This document shows positions 41,110 to 52,927 of a stretch of 64,000 nt of DNA, piece by piece. The notes under the pieces were generated by a model. The model saw only the letters and a list, made by a program, of their open reading frames with translations. It had not been told where the DNA came from and did not search any database. Each line of letters opens with the position of its first letter. Within the stretch, counting starts at the first letter, position 1. Source of the DNA: Balamuthia mandrillaris (taxonomy: Eukaryota > Discosea > Longamoebia > Balamuthiidae); contig JAVKOQ010000062.1 of NCBI GenBank assembly GCA_031835245.1, positions 1 to 64,000 on the forward strand. Direction: 5' to 3'. Position numbers and translations under genes: made by a program.

Positions 41110-43012
41110 TCACTTCTCCAAGTGGTAGGTAATGCTCAACTTCAACTCGCCGGAGACCTTATCCTTCTTCTTCTTGGGCTCCAACTTGTACCACTCCTCC
41201 GTGGTCTCGCCGTCGTTGAGATCCTCCACAGGGATAACAATCTTTCCGAGGAACGAGTCGGAGAAGATAAAGTTCCAGTCAAAGACGTTGACCTCCAGCT
41301 GCGCTCCGGGCTCGCTGACGTAGAACTCGAAGGGAGCATCCCACTTGGGGTTGGCGCTCTTCTTCACTGTCTTGGTCTTCTCCTTTTGGCGCTCCAGGAA
41401 GAGCACGCAGTAGGCATCGTTCTTTCCGCCCTTCAGGCCGCGAGCTTGCTCCACCGTAACAGCCAATTTGCCAATCAGTTTCTGTTAGGATAAAAATAAA
41501 ACAGGTTAAGAACTGAAAAGAAAACGGAAAAAAGGAGAATTACATACGCCTTTGATTCTGCGAAGTTCTTCCTTGAGACGACGAGTCTCTTCCTCCAAAG
41601 CTCTCCTCTCAGCCTCGTACTTCTCCATCTTATCCCTCTCGTCCTTCTCCATCTGCTTCCTCATGGCCTCATCCTCAAGGGCTCTCTTGGCGTCCTCCTC
41701 AGCTTTTCTCTGACGCTCCAGCTTCTCCTTCTTCCTGGCCTCCTTCTCAGCGGCAAGCTTGGCCTCCCTTTGGGCCTCCTCCAACTTCTTCTGAGCGGCG
41801 ATCCTTTCCTCCTCTCTCTCCTGTTCGGCCCTCTTCCTGGCTTCTTCAGCCTCGAGTCGGGCACGTTCAGCCTCCTCGGCCTTCTTTCTGGCGAGTTCAG
41901 CCTCCTCCTCAGCGCGTTTTCTGGCCTCAGCGGCACGCTCGGCCTCTTCGAGGGCTCTCCTCTTGGACTCCTCTTCCTCGAGCTTGCGCTTCTCAGCTTC
42001 AGCGTCGTGCTTCTTCTCGCCTTGGGAGAGGAAGGCAATGGGGAACTGGGAGAGGTATGTCATGAAGCATTGCTCGTCGGGGCGGCTGAGGGCATCCTCT
42101 GCGAGGATATCTTCGGGATCCAACAAACGGGGGATGTCGAGCTTTTCCTCGGCCAACCTGAAAGCCAATTCGAGGTTTTCTTTAGGATTGTCCTGTAGCA
42201 ACGAAACAGAAATGGTAAGTACATTACTTTATCTCAGAGTACTAGCTTGTATTGAAGGGTACCGGTGAGAGAGAATCGAAATCAATGCAGTCAGGATCAA
42301 AGGCATGCATGAGGGCGCAGAAGCCCAGACCATCATACCAGCTGGCCTGGAAGTCTTGGATGTTCACTCCCTTGTGGTCCTTGGTCTTGTCTTGGCACCA
42401 TTGCAACAATTTTTGCTTGGCCAAACGGGACTCTGTATGTTCCGCCGCAAAATATAAGTAAAAAAAAAAGCGAGAGAAGGGGAGGAAGGGGGGTTACGTT
42501 GAGCAGCGCTGAGTTTAGCAGAGTCACCGTCCTTCTCGCCATGATCAACCTGGAAGTGAAGAATGAGACGCCAAATGGTTCCCAAAACCAACTTCATGTT
42601 TCCAGTGACGAAATCTTTATAAACACGGACAGCAATAATGAGAACACAGAAATAGGGAACAAAGGAAAGAAAGAGGGAAAAAAGAACCTTGAGAAGAAAT
42701 GGACACTTTGACAAACTTTTGGATAAACTCAATGGCAATGGCCAAGTTCTCGCTCTTCTGGATTTCCTTAGTGGGCTTAGCGTGGTACTTGGAGGTACAC
42801 TTCTCTCCCGACAGGATCTCCATCAAGTTGATGAGCATCAAGCCATCAGCGAGTTCTTCCTGGAGGTCGCCCTGGATTTTGAGGCTGCGTTGTCTGAGCT
42901 GAGCGTTCATCCAGGCCTTGAAGGTCTTTTCGTGAAGCCTCTCGATCTCCTTTTGCTTCACTTTCCTCTCGCGAGTGTTGACGGACTCATTTCCAGTGAA
43001 ACCCGTAGACAT
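41110..43012 (-). CDS. Actin-binding protein with two CH domains, coiled coil and C-terminal C2 domain
   Basis: Start ATG 43012. CH domain 1 begins near residue 25 (HEKTFKAWMNAQLRQRSLKI; DGLMLINLMEILSGEK). CH domain 2 starts with KQKLLQWCQDKT and has WYDGLGFCALMHAFDPDCID, followed by NLELAFRLAEEKLDIPRLLD. The pair is the actin-binding unit of alpha-actinin, cortexillin and spectrin. A coiled coil of about 190 residues follows (42010-41560), Glu/Arg/Lys/Ala-rich like ERM or caldesmon rods. The last exon (41475-41110) is a C2 domain: LAVTVEQARGLKGGKNDAYC, KKSANPKWDAPFEFYV, VNVFDWNFIFSDSFLGKIVI. Asp residues at the loop positions are only partly kept, so calcium binding is uncertain. The plan resembles cortexillin with a membrane-binding C2 at the end in place of the usual tail. 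It likely crosslinks actin to membrane; this is inference. Confidence 0.85.
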
Positions 43013-43830
43013 TTTGTTGTTCGTTGTTGATTCACCAAGATTTTGTGTTGGGTTCTTTTGTTTTTTTTAAAGTGACCAGAGAGAGAAATAAAAAGTGGAT
43101 CAGAAGCAAAGCAAAAAAAACAAGAGAGGCAGCGAAAAATGAAAGGAACAGATGAAAAGACACAGATGACTACACAAAAAAAATTTCACATCGCTGAAAA
43201 AAAAATCTTGCGCTGAGCAGTCAAAACACAAAACGTGGCAGAAAGAACAAACCTTTGTTAACTGAAAGTGACCACAGTGCAGCGAAGTTGAAAGTTTGGG
43301 CTCTCTCTTCGTTCACTACTTTCTTTCTTTGTGTGTCTAGAAAATAAATAAAAGGCAGCGACAAAAAAATAAAATAAAATAAAATAAATATCAATTTACG
43401 CAGCGCGCCAAAAAAAAAAAGACCTTAACTGTAGCTTAATTTCTCGCTTGCCGCACTGTCAGCCCCACCCACATACCGCATCGCGATTTGAAGTTGTTCC
43501 GTAAAATCCATCATCGGGGCGGCAAAGGTAATTCATTCATTACTCCCCTTTCATTTTAGCCATCCAATCAAACAAACTCCGATATCACAAACCCTCGAGA
43601 AAGTAATATTAGATCGATCCCTATTCCGATCGTTTTTGTCATAGCTCACATTTTTTGAATTCTGATCTAGATTCGAAAATTCGGTCACCTGAAAAGGAGC
43701 AAACAAGAACAGAGGAAAATCGCCGCGATTTATTTTGAAAACTGAAAAAAAAAAGTAGTGGGGAGACCATCAGCAAGACCAGAGGCAGAGAGAGCGAGAC
43801 AGGGTTAACGGTTTTTACGGAAGAGAGAAA
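43013..43830. other. Divergent intergenic region, 818 bp
   Basis: Between the start codons of the CH-domain gene (minus) and ethanolamine kinase (plus). It contains an AAATA-type A-rich run (43364-43390) and several A runs. I see no gene. It probably holds both promoters and leader sequences. Confidence 0.55.
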
Positions 43831-46274
43831 ATGTACCATTCCTTGGAAGGCTTTCAACCCGAGCAGTTCAAAGCCTCTGGGCTCACCAAGCCCAAACGAA
43901 CGAAATTGCTCTACGAAACGTTAGATGGTACGGACGATGATATTTTTCCCAACAAACTCTTCTCCGTTTCTGCCTTTTTCTGTTTTTTTAAAAAACCCTT
44001 CTTCAAAAGAACGTTCACACAACCTGCTGGGACCTGCTGCTCCCTACCATAAACTTGGAATCTTTGTGGACATAACCAAAGACCAGGAAACCATCCACAA
44101 ACAATTGAGGTTGGTTTTTTTTTTGGTTTTGATTGCCCTCTGCTACTTTTTTTTTCTGTTGTGTTCGTCACTTACTCACTCTTCTTTGGTTGCGACAAAA
44201 CAAAAAGAGAGATTCTCAAAACGTTGGTGCCTCACTGGCGAAATGTCTCGGATTGTCAGATAGACCTAAAGAGAATGGAAGGAGGACTTACTAATATTCG
44301 TAAGCTATTCTTGTTCTTGTTCTTCTGTTCTTTGTCGTTCGCTTCGCTTTGCTCTTCTCTTCTCATGTTCGTGTTTGCTAATGGACGATACACATAAAAA
44401 AGTCTTCAGAGTGAAAGTTAATATTGGTAAAAAGGTGCAGAAGGTGCTGCTGCGTATCGAGGCCGGCACCGCCTCTGAAATGTTCGACAGGGAAAGCGAA
44501 GTTGTGGTATGAACTAATGATGTTTGTCTTTTAGTTCCTATATGCTTTCGTCTCTATTGTCTTTCGCTTCTCTCGTATCCTCTCTTCTCCTTCTCTATTA
44601 TCCTAATCATATTACTCTTTCTTTCTCTATGCTTTGTATGATTGTGTTCTTTTCCGCTGTTCAGATATTCCAAGCGCTGCATAGCTACAAAATGGGTCCT
44701 CGTTTTTATGGTGCTTTTGAAAATGGTTGTGTTTACGGGTTCGTTGATGGCCGATCGTTGACAGTGATTGGTACGTTCTCTCTCTCTCTTTTTATTCTCG
44801 CTCCTTAGTTTGTTTCCTTTGTCTGATTGTCTGTCGTAATAGATCTATTTGATCCGATGATGCGCGATGCAATTGCTGCCTACATGGCCACAATGCATGC
44901 TGCCGTCTCCATTCCCCAATTATCTAAAACTCCCTCTCTCTTTGCTTCCATGAAAAAATGGGTGGCCCTTCGTACGTTTTTTTTATCCTTTCCTTTTGCC
45001 TCCTCTCTCTATCTGTCCCTCTCTCTCTCTCTCTCTCTCTCTGCTTTTTCTTTTTATTGGTCATTTTGATATCGTTGAGATATGCTTATTCGTTCTTTAC
45101 ACAGTGCCCAACAGCTTCGATCATGTCAAAGACAAAGAACAAGTGCGGAACTACCTCAAGCTAGGCCTAAACCTAGAGGAGGAGATCACCTTCCTGGAGC
45201 AGGAGCTCCTCCGCCTCTCGCCCCTCATTACATTTTGCCACAACGACGTTAATCCTGGTAGATGCCCTTTCTTCGTTCTGCTTTCTGTTATGCTTCTGCT
45301 TCTGCTTCTGCATTATGCACTCTTGTTTTTTTCTTTCTTTCTTTCTATTTTCTATTATTTCCATACTTCTCCTGTTTTAACATCAGCAACCAAAAACAAC
45401 AACAGGAAACATAATCTTCAACGAAGATACAAACAGCATCTTGTTGATAGACAACGAGTACGCCTGCTACAACTACCGGGAGTTTGATCTGGCCAATCAC
45501 TTTTGCGAGCACACTGGTTACCAGCTGCGTTGGGAGCAGTATCCAGACAAACCCCGGCAGCTCCAGTTCCTTCACAAGTACCTCCAAGTCTTTGGCAATA
45601 TCTCTCGAGAGCGAGACCGCCTTCTCCATGAGAAGAGGGAGAAGAAGAAGCAGCAACAAGACATTAGGCTTTCACAGCAAAGGGAAAGTGAACAACAGCA
45701 ACAAATCAAGAGAAGGGAGACTCGCACAGTGATGACAGAGATCGAGGCGGAGATAGAGAGAGAATTGGAGAGCGAGCTGCAGGCGGAGTTGTTGTCGGCA
45801 ATGAACTCGCAGCGACAAGTAGTGCCGGATGAATCCGAAGACCAACAACAGCAACAACTACTTGGCAAGAAAGAGAAACAAGAGGGAGAACAACACGATG
45901 GGCCTCAAGTAGGTGTCGAACCAACCGACATCAATCCTTCCATTCAAGAAGAAGAACAACTCCACAACAAAGAAATAACTTACTCCACAACAAATTCTGC
46001 TCTTCCTCTTCAAAACGGGTGGTTGAATGCACAATCTTCTGCAAAACGGTTCAACAACAATTGCAACGCATCGAATGATGATCATCCCACGCAAGAAGAG
46101 GTGGAGGAACTTTACTTGAAGGTCAACAAGTTCACGTTGGCCAGCAATCTGTTTTGGGGGTGCTGGGGCTTGGCGCAGGCAAAGCTCTGCGAGATTGACT
46201 TTGATTACTTTGGCTATGCGCTCAAGAGGTTGACCCGTTATGTTGAGACGAAAGAGTTATTGCTGGCCATGTAG
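43831..46274 (+). CDS. Ethanolamine kinase (choline/ethanolamine kinase family)
   Basis: Multi-exon gene starting at ATG 43831. The joined frames give an N-terminal segment LGIFVDITKDQETIHKQLR, then TLVPHWRNVSDCQIDLKRMEGGLTN, which is the family's ATP-binding start with the W(R/K)....G-G-(L/I)-T-N signature. LLRIEAGTASEMFDRESEV and YGAFENGCVYGFVDGRSL follow. The catalytic loop is LITFCHNDVNPGN and the metal site is LLIDNEYACYNYREFDLANH, both diagnostic. These kinases make phosphoethanolamine (or phosphocholine) in the CDP pathway to phospholipids. About 160 residues of Gln/Glu/Lys-rich sequence (about 45620-46090) are inserted before the last helix block WGCWGLAQAKLCEIDFDYFG, where the family usually has a short linker. 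The YREFDL and RFY features favour ethanolamine over choline, with moderate certainty. Confidence 0.85.
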
Positions 46275-46425
46275 CACACCCAGAGAGAAATAAAAGAACA
46301 TTTTTTTGTTGTTGGTTTGGGTGGTTCCGAGGGACAGAGGGTCCGAAAACGAGCAAGAGAGAGGATAGACAAGAAAGAGGGAAAGGAGAACAACAGCTAA
46401 AGAGAAAGCAAAGTAAAGAATGCAG

Positions 46426-46457
<32 letters not shown>

Positions 46458-46484
46458 AAATAACGCCATGAATAGGAGAGGGCT

Positions 46485-46530
<46 letters not shown>

Positions 46531-46671
46531 TTTAGTCAACCTTGTCGTGGAGGATTATTCATCATCACCAAAAAACACAAGTGAAAATCTTAAAAAATAA
46601 CGAACTAATAAAACCTGACTACAGCTGTAGACCACCTCCTTGCTTTTTTTTTTTTGTTTTTTCTCTCCTTC
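46275..46671. other. Convergent intergenic region with two (GA)n blocks, 400 bp
   Basis: Lies between the stop codons of two convergent genes. GA-rich blocks run 46425-46458 and 46485-46526, separated by a short unique stretch. On the strand of the E2 gene they read as (CT)n downstream of its stop codon. Confidence 0.7.
46425..46526. repeat. Two (GA)n microsatellite blocks
   Basis: Near-perfect GA runs in the shared 3' region of ethanolamine kinase and the E2 gene. Confidence 0.9.
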
Positions 46672-48202
<1,531 letters not shown>

Positions 48203-49762
48203 ATGCAACAAGGCCATGGCTCCAATGGAGGAGCTGCTACAAATGGAGGCATGGGAGTAGGAGGAGCAGGCAGCCCCTCAGGGGGTGGCGGCGGAAGACG
48301 TCTCCTCCTATTCCTGGAGTTGCGCACAAGGGCGCCCTCTCCCTACGCTGCCTCCTCCCCCTCCCTCCCCTTCTCAGCCCTTTCCTTTGGTCCTTCCAAC
48401 AACAACAGCAACGCTTCTCCTGCCACTCCTTCACAACCGCCTCTCAGACAAGTGGTGGTCCTCATAGACAGCGTTCCCCTCGTGCCTGGCGCCTCCACCT
48501 CGAGCTTCACGGGGGGAGGAGGCCTTGGCATAAGCCTGCTTGGTGGATTAGGAGGCTCCACCACCGCCACCGCGTTTGGCAGCAATCTCATGGCAGAGGC
48601 CCTGGCTTCCTTGGTCTCTTCCGCCACCTCAACCACAGCCTCTGACGACGCCGAGGAGAGCAGCTTCCAAAGGCTCCTCGACCGTCTGCGAGAGCTGCAC
48701 CCACCTGCAGGCCCTCCGCCGGCTTCTCGAGAGGCGTTGGACGGGTTGCCCAGCCTTAGAGTACACGCCCACCTCAAGGAGGAGGCCGTGCGCTGCCCCG
48801 TTTGCTTCGAGGACTTTGTGGTGGGCCGACGCGTCCTAGCCCTCCCCTGCCGACACGTGTTTGACAAGGAGTGCGTGGTGCCGTGGCTGAAGCAGCACAA
48901 TACCTGTCCCGTGTGTCGGTACGAACTGCCGGTGGCGGACCCGCAGGCAGATAGGGAGAGGAAGGCCAGGATGCAGGCGGAGAGGGGGGTGGATGAGGCT
49001 GCATTCTTTGCTAGCAAAGGGAGGAATCTTTTCAAGAAGAAAACGACGAGTGCCTCGGCGAGTGTTGCTGCTTCTTCGTCTACATCTACGATGGTTGTGG
49101 AAGAGAAGGAAAAGAAAGAGAAGACTACGCAGCGTCGGTCGCGACGAATTGCAGCGTCAACAAGAAAGGCGAAAAGAGAAGAAGAGGAGGAAGAGGCAGC
49201 AGAGGAGGAACATGAAGAAGAAAAGCCAAAGAAGAGAAGAGCCTCAAGAAGACAACATAACAAAGACAAGGGCAAAGAGAAAGAAGCTCACTCACCATCT
49301 TCCGTTAACCAAACCATGAATGAGGCTGATGTCAGACACCATCAGAAAAGAAGTAAAGCCGCAAAGACGCTCAAACGTAAACGATCGAGTGTGGAACAAG
49401 CGGAAAACGACGTGTTGCACGACTCTTCTTCAGCACCTACAACGCATGGTGAAGATATCCCCAGTAACAACGATGACAGTTTGGGATTCTTTGGTAGGCT
49501 GAAACGAAAGGCTAGCAAGGCACGTATCGTTGTTTTTGTAATCTTGTGTTGTTCTTTTGCGTATCTCCCTTATTCTCTCTGATCGTTATTTTCTTTCGTT
49601 TGTTGTTCACTCCTACAGGCAATCGCTCATGCCACTGGCAGAGAGAAACAATCCGCTTCATCCTCCTCCTCATCTTCCTCTTCCTCCGCATCATCCTCAG
49701 GCAGCCAGGCTCCCGCCTATAACACGCGCAGCAAAAAGAGTCGTCGTACCAACAACGAGTAA
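48203..49762 (+). CDS. RING-H2 ubiquitin ligase (RNF126/RNF115-like)
   Basis: Two exons, 48203-49519 and 49619-49762, give 486 residues. I use ATG 48203 (MQQGHGSNGG); the frame is open upstream but lacks ATG. The N-terminal half is Gly/Ser/Ala-rich. The RING-H2 domain (about 48790-48930) has CPVCFEDFVVG, LPCRHVFDKECVVPWLKQ and HNTCPVCRYELP, all eight zinc ligands in C3H2C3 order and the Trp that contacts E2s of the UBC4/5 class. The segment before it (LDGLPSLRVHAHLKEEA) is like that of RNF126/115 and plant BTL-type ligases. The C-terminal half is basic, Lys/Arg/Ser-rich with RRSRR and KKRRASRR clusters, pointing to the nucleus. The intron starts with GC, not GT. It faces an E2 of the class that RING-H2 ligases use. 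Confidence 0.85.
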
Positions 49763-49983
49763 GAAAGAAAAACATCACCACCTACTTCGTACTGTACAGG
49801 CTACCGCATCAACTCTCTCTTGTCACTTTTGTATGAAAAATCTTCTTTGTACTTACTAAAGCGGCACCTATGTCGTTGTACTGTGCAACTTTTAAAAATA
49901 TGTTTCCGAAAGAAGAAAGAGAACTTTTTTTTTGTTGTTTAAATAAATAAAAGAAGAAGAAGAGCAAACCAGACAAAAAACAC

Positions 49984-51581
49984 TCAGTTGGAACTGTTGC
50001 CAGCAGAATGAGAGGCCAAGAAAGAGCGAATGTCAAACGGAGAGTCTTCCTTTTCTTTTGTTATCACGCCCAACTCTGTTATTATTCCATCAATCTGTTT
50101 GAAATGCAAGTCCTCGTTAGAATAACACGAAGAGCGAACAGCAGAGGAACGAGAGGAAGAAAGGAGAGGGATAAGAGAGAAGATAACAAACCAATTGATA
50201 AGGAGTGACATCAAAGGAAGGATTCCAGACGCCAATACCATCGGCGGCAATGGGCACGCCATTCAGGCTGGTCAGCTCATGGCCAGGTCTCTCCTCGATG
50301 TGAATCTCATCGCCGTGCTTGATGTTGAGGTCGATGGTGGTGAAAGGAGCAGCCACGAAGAAGGGCACACCGTGGTATTTGGCGGCGATGGCTAGCTGGT
50401 AAGTACCAATCTTGTTGGCAGTGTCTCCGTTGGCGGCAATCCGATCAGCTCCCACAATGACCGCCTCGATTCCTTTCTTGGCCATCAGAAAAGAGACCAT
50501 GCTGTCTGTGACCTAATAGATGAGTGGTCAGGAGAGAGAGAGAGAGAGAGAGAGAAACAAGGGAGAGAGTGAACAAAAATGAAAACTAACCAAAGTGCTG
50601 GGCATTTTTTCGTAGACGAGCTCGAGAGCAGTGAGCCGAGCGCCTTGGTTGTAAGGCCTTGTTTCGGTGCAATAAGCGTGCTCAAGGCGTCCATTCTCCT
50701 GCAATGCACGAATCACGCCCAACGCAGTACCATAGCCTTTTGTTTTGTGCGTTTCTTTAGACAAAAAAGTACAAAGAGGAGCAAGACAAGAAAAGGAGAG
50801 AGAGAGAGAGAGAGAGAGAGAAGGAAGAGAGGTGGACGGAAAAATACAAGAAAACAAGCGAAGTGAAGAAGAAACATACCAGCTGTGGCCAAAGAACCCG
50901 TATTGCAATGAGTAAGCACCTTCACTCCCTTTCCTTCTTCGTTGCCTTTAGTCGCCCTCAACGCCACAATGTGCTTAGCGCCATGCCTGCCAATCGCCTT
51001 GTTGGTCTCCACATCCGTGGCCAACATCGCCTCCGCCTCCTCCACATACACCTCCAACACTCTCTTTGCCCCTTCCTCCCCTTTCGCTCCCTCCTCGTTG
51101 GCCAGGGCGGCGGCCTTGGCCCTCACCACCGCGCTCAACCTCTTCACCGCCTCCGACAGGTTGACGGCCGTCGGTCGGCTGGTCTCCAAATATTTCAACC
51201 GCTCCTCCAAATAGTCCGCCGCGCCTTCCGCTCCGCCCAAAGAGGTGAGGGTCTTTGCCTCCGTTCCCTCCCCGTGGAGGAGGTGATGGGCTTCGACGGC
51301 CAGGCTGAGAGCGCCGGAGATGGCGATGGCGGGGGCGCCACGCACTTTCATGCTGCGGATGGCTTCCCAACCGTCCTCGGCTCCACTGATGACAACATAT
51401 TCTTGTTGACTTGGCTGTTTGTTTTTTTTTCCAATTTGATGAGAAGAGACGATCAGCAAAAAAAAAAAATACAAACGGAGGGGGGGGGGAGAGAGAGAGA
51501 GGGAGAGAGAGAAAAAGGTACGAGTTTCTTCTGGTCCAAAAGCTCGAGGTGGCCGCGGGAGTATCGAATGCTTTCCAACAT
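49984..51581 (-). CDS. MRI1: Methylthioribose-1-phosphate isomerase (MtnA/MRI1)
   Basis: The start ATG at 51581 opens [20 protein letters not shown], a family hallmark. Next exons give [32 protein letters not shown] with the catalytic Cys, [34 protein letters not shown], and [20 protein letters not shown] with the catalytic Asp. The last parts are [14 protein letters not shown] and [14 protein letters not shown]. Together these are diagnostic of MtnA and separate it from eIF2B subunits. The enzyme converts methylthioribose-1-phosphate to methylthioribulose-1-phosphate in methionine salvage. Five exons, with introns containing (GA)n (CT on the sense strand). Length is near the family's 360-390. 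It is divergent from the SAM-repeat gene 227 bp away. Confidence 0.94.
50529..50553. repeat. (GA)n microsatellite in an intron
   Basis: GA run in an intron of the minus-strand MRI1 gene; a second lies at 50795-50821 and a shorter mixed one near 51480-51510. All read as CT in the transcript. Confidence 0.95.
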
Positions 51582-51808
51582 TGTGTTCTCTTCCTGTCTT
51601 TTCTTATTTTCTTTTATTTCTTCTTTTCCCAGTTGTCGACAAATAAGCTACAAAAAGATGATCGCCTGTTTTGATTTATCATTCGGTGATACATTTCCGC
51701 CGACTAATTTCCTATCCCACGTTCGACTCCCGACAGCAACAAATACTTTTTTGTTTTTTCACAGAATCAAAAAAAAAAAAGAAAAAGAAAAAAGAATTAT
51801 TATTTTTG

Positions 51809-52802
51809 ATGGAAGCCTCTACCCCAAACGTAGCGGATGAGTTGCCCTCCTCCTCCTCCTTCTCCACCGCTTCCACCTCCTCTGAGGAGGAAGACCTGCC
51901 GATCGAACAGGTCGTTCAGCTCATTGGACAGCAGCTGGGCCGCAAGGAGGAGGAGATTAGAGCCATCATCCAAAAGATGGGCGACAATTGGATCACCCGT
52001 CTGAGCCACTGGCAAAAGCTCTCTGCCCAGCTGAAAAGGGCCTTGGACTTTCCTCTGCTGCTTGTACATAGTCTTGACAAGTTCATCGAAACCAGAGAAC
52101 AGGCTTCTGACGGTTTGTTTTTCTTTCTTTCTTTGTTTCTTTCTTGTTGTCTCTTTCTTACTTCTTCTTTCTCCTTTCTTTCTTTCTTGTTCTTTCTTAT
52201 TGTTTGTTTGTTTGTTTGTTTGTTTGTTTGTTTGTTTGTTTGTTTGTTTGTTTGTTTGTTTGTTTGTTTGTTTGTTTGTTTGTTTGTTTGTTTGTTTGTT
52301 TGTTTGTTTGTTTGTTTGTTTGTTTGTTTGTTTGTTTGTTTGTTTGTTTGTTTGTTTGTTTGTTTGTTTGTTTGTTTGTTTGTTTGTTTGTTTGTTTGTT
52401 TGTTTGTTTGTTTGTTTGTTTGTTTGTTTGTTTGTTTGTTTGTTTGTTTGTTGTTTGTTTGTTTGTTTGTTTGTTTGTTTGTTTGTTTGTTTGTTTGTTT
52501 GTTTGTTTGTTTGTTTGTTTGTTTGTTTGTTTGTTTGTTTGTTTGTTTGTTTGTTTGTTTGTTTGTTTGTTTGTTTGTTTGTTTGTTTGTTTGTTTGTTT
52601 GTTTGTTTGTTGTTTGTTTGTTTGTTTGTTTGTTTGTTTGTTTGTTTGTTTGTTTGTTTGTTTGTTTGTTTGTTTGTTTGTTTGTTTGTTTGTTTGTTTG
52701 TTTGTTTGTTTGTTTGTTTGTTTGTTTGTTTGTTTGTTTGTTTGTTTGTTTGTTTGTTTGTCATTCTTTCTTGTCGTTTCTTTCTTGTCGTTTCTTGTCG
52801 TT

Positions 52803-52834
<32 letters not shown>

Positions 52835-52874
52835 GTCGTTTCTTTCTTGTCGTTTCTTTCTTTCTTTCTTTCTT

Positions 52875-52927
<53 letters not shown>

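Noticed and set aside
48343-49275. 310-codon frame antisense to the RING-H2 gene
   Set aside because: Shadow of a GC-rich, Ser/Gly-biased coding exon; it has no recognisable motif, while the sense frame has a perfect RING-H2.
51690-51760. tRNA-like T-loop sequence GTTCGACTC near 51723
   Set aside because: The flanking bases do not form a T stem, and no matching acceptor or anticodon arm is present on either strand.
52201-52761. CRISPR-like or satellite array
   Set aside because: There are no spacers and the unit is only 4 bp; it is a simple intronic microsatellite.
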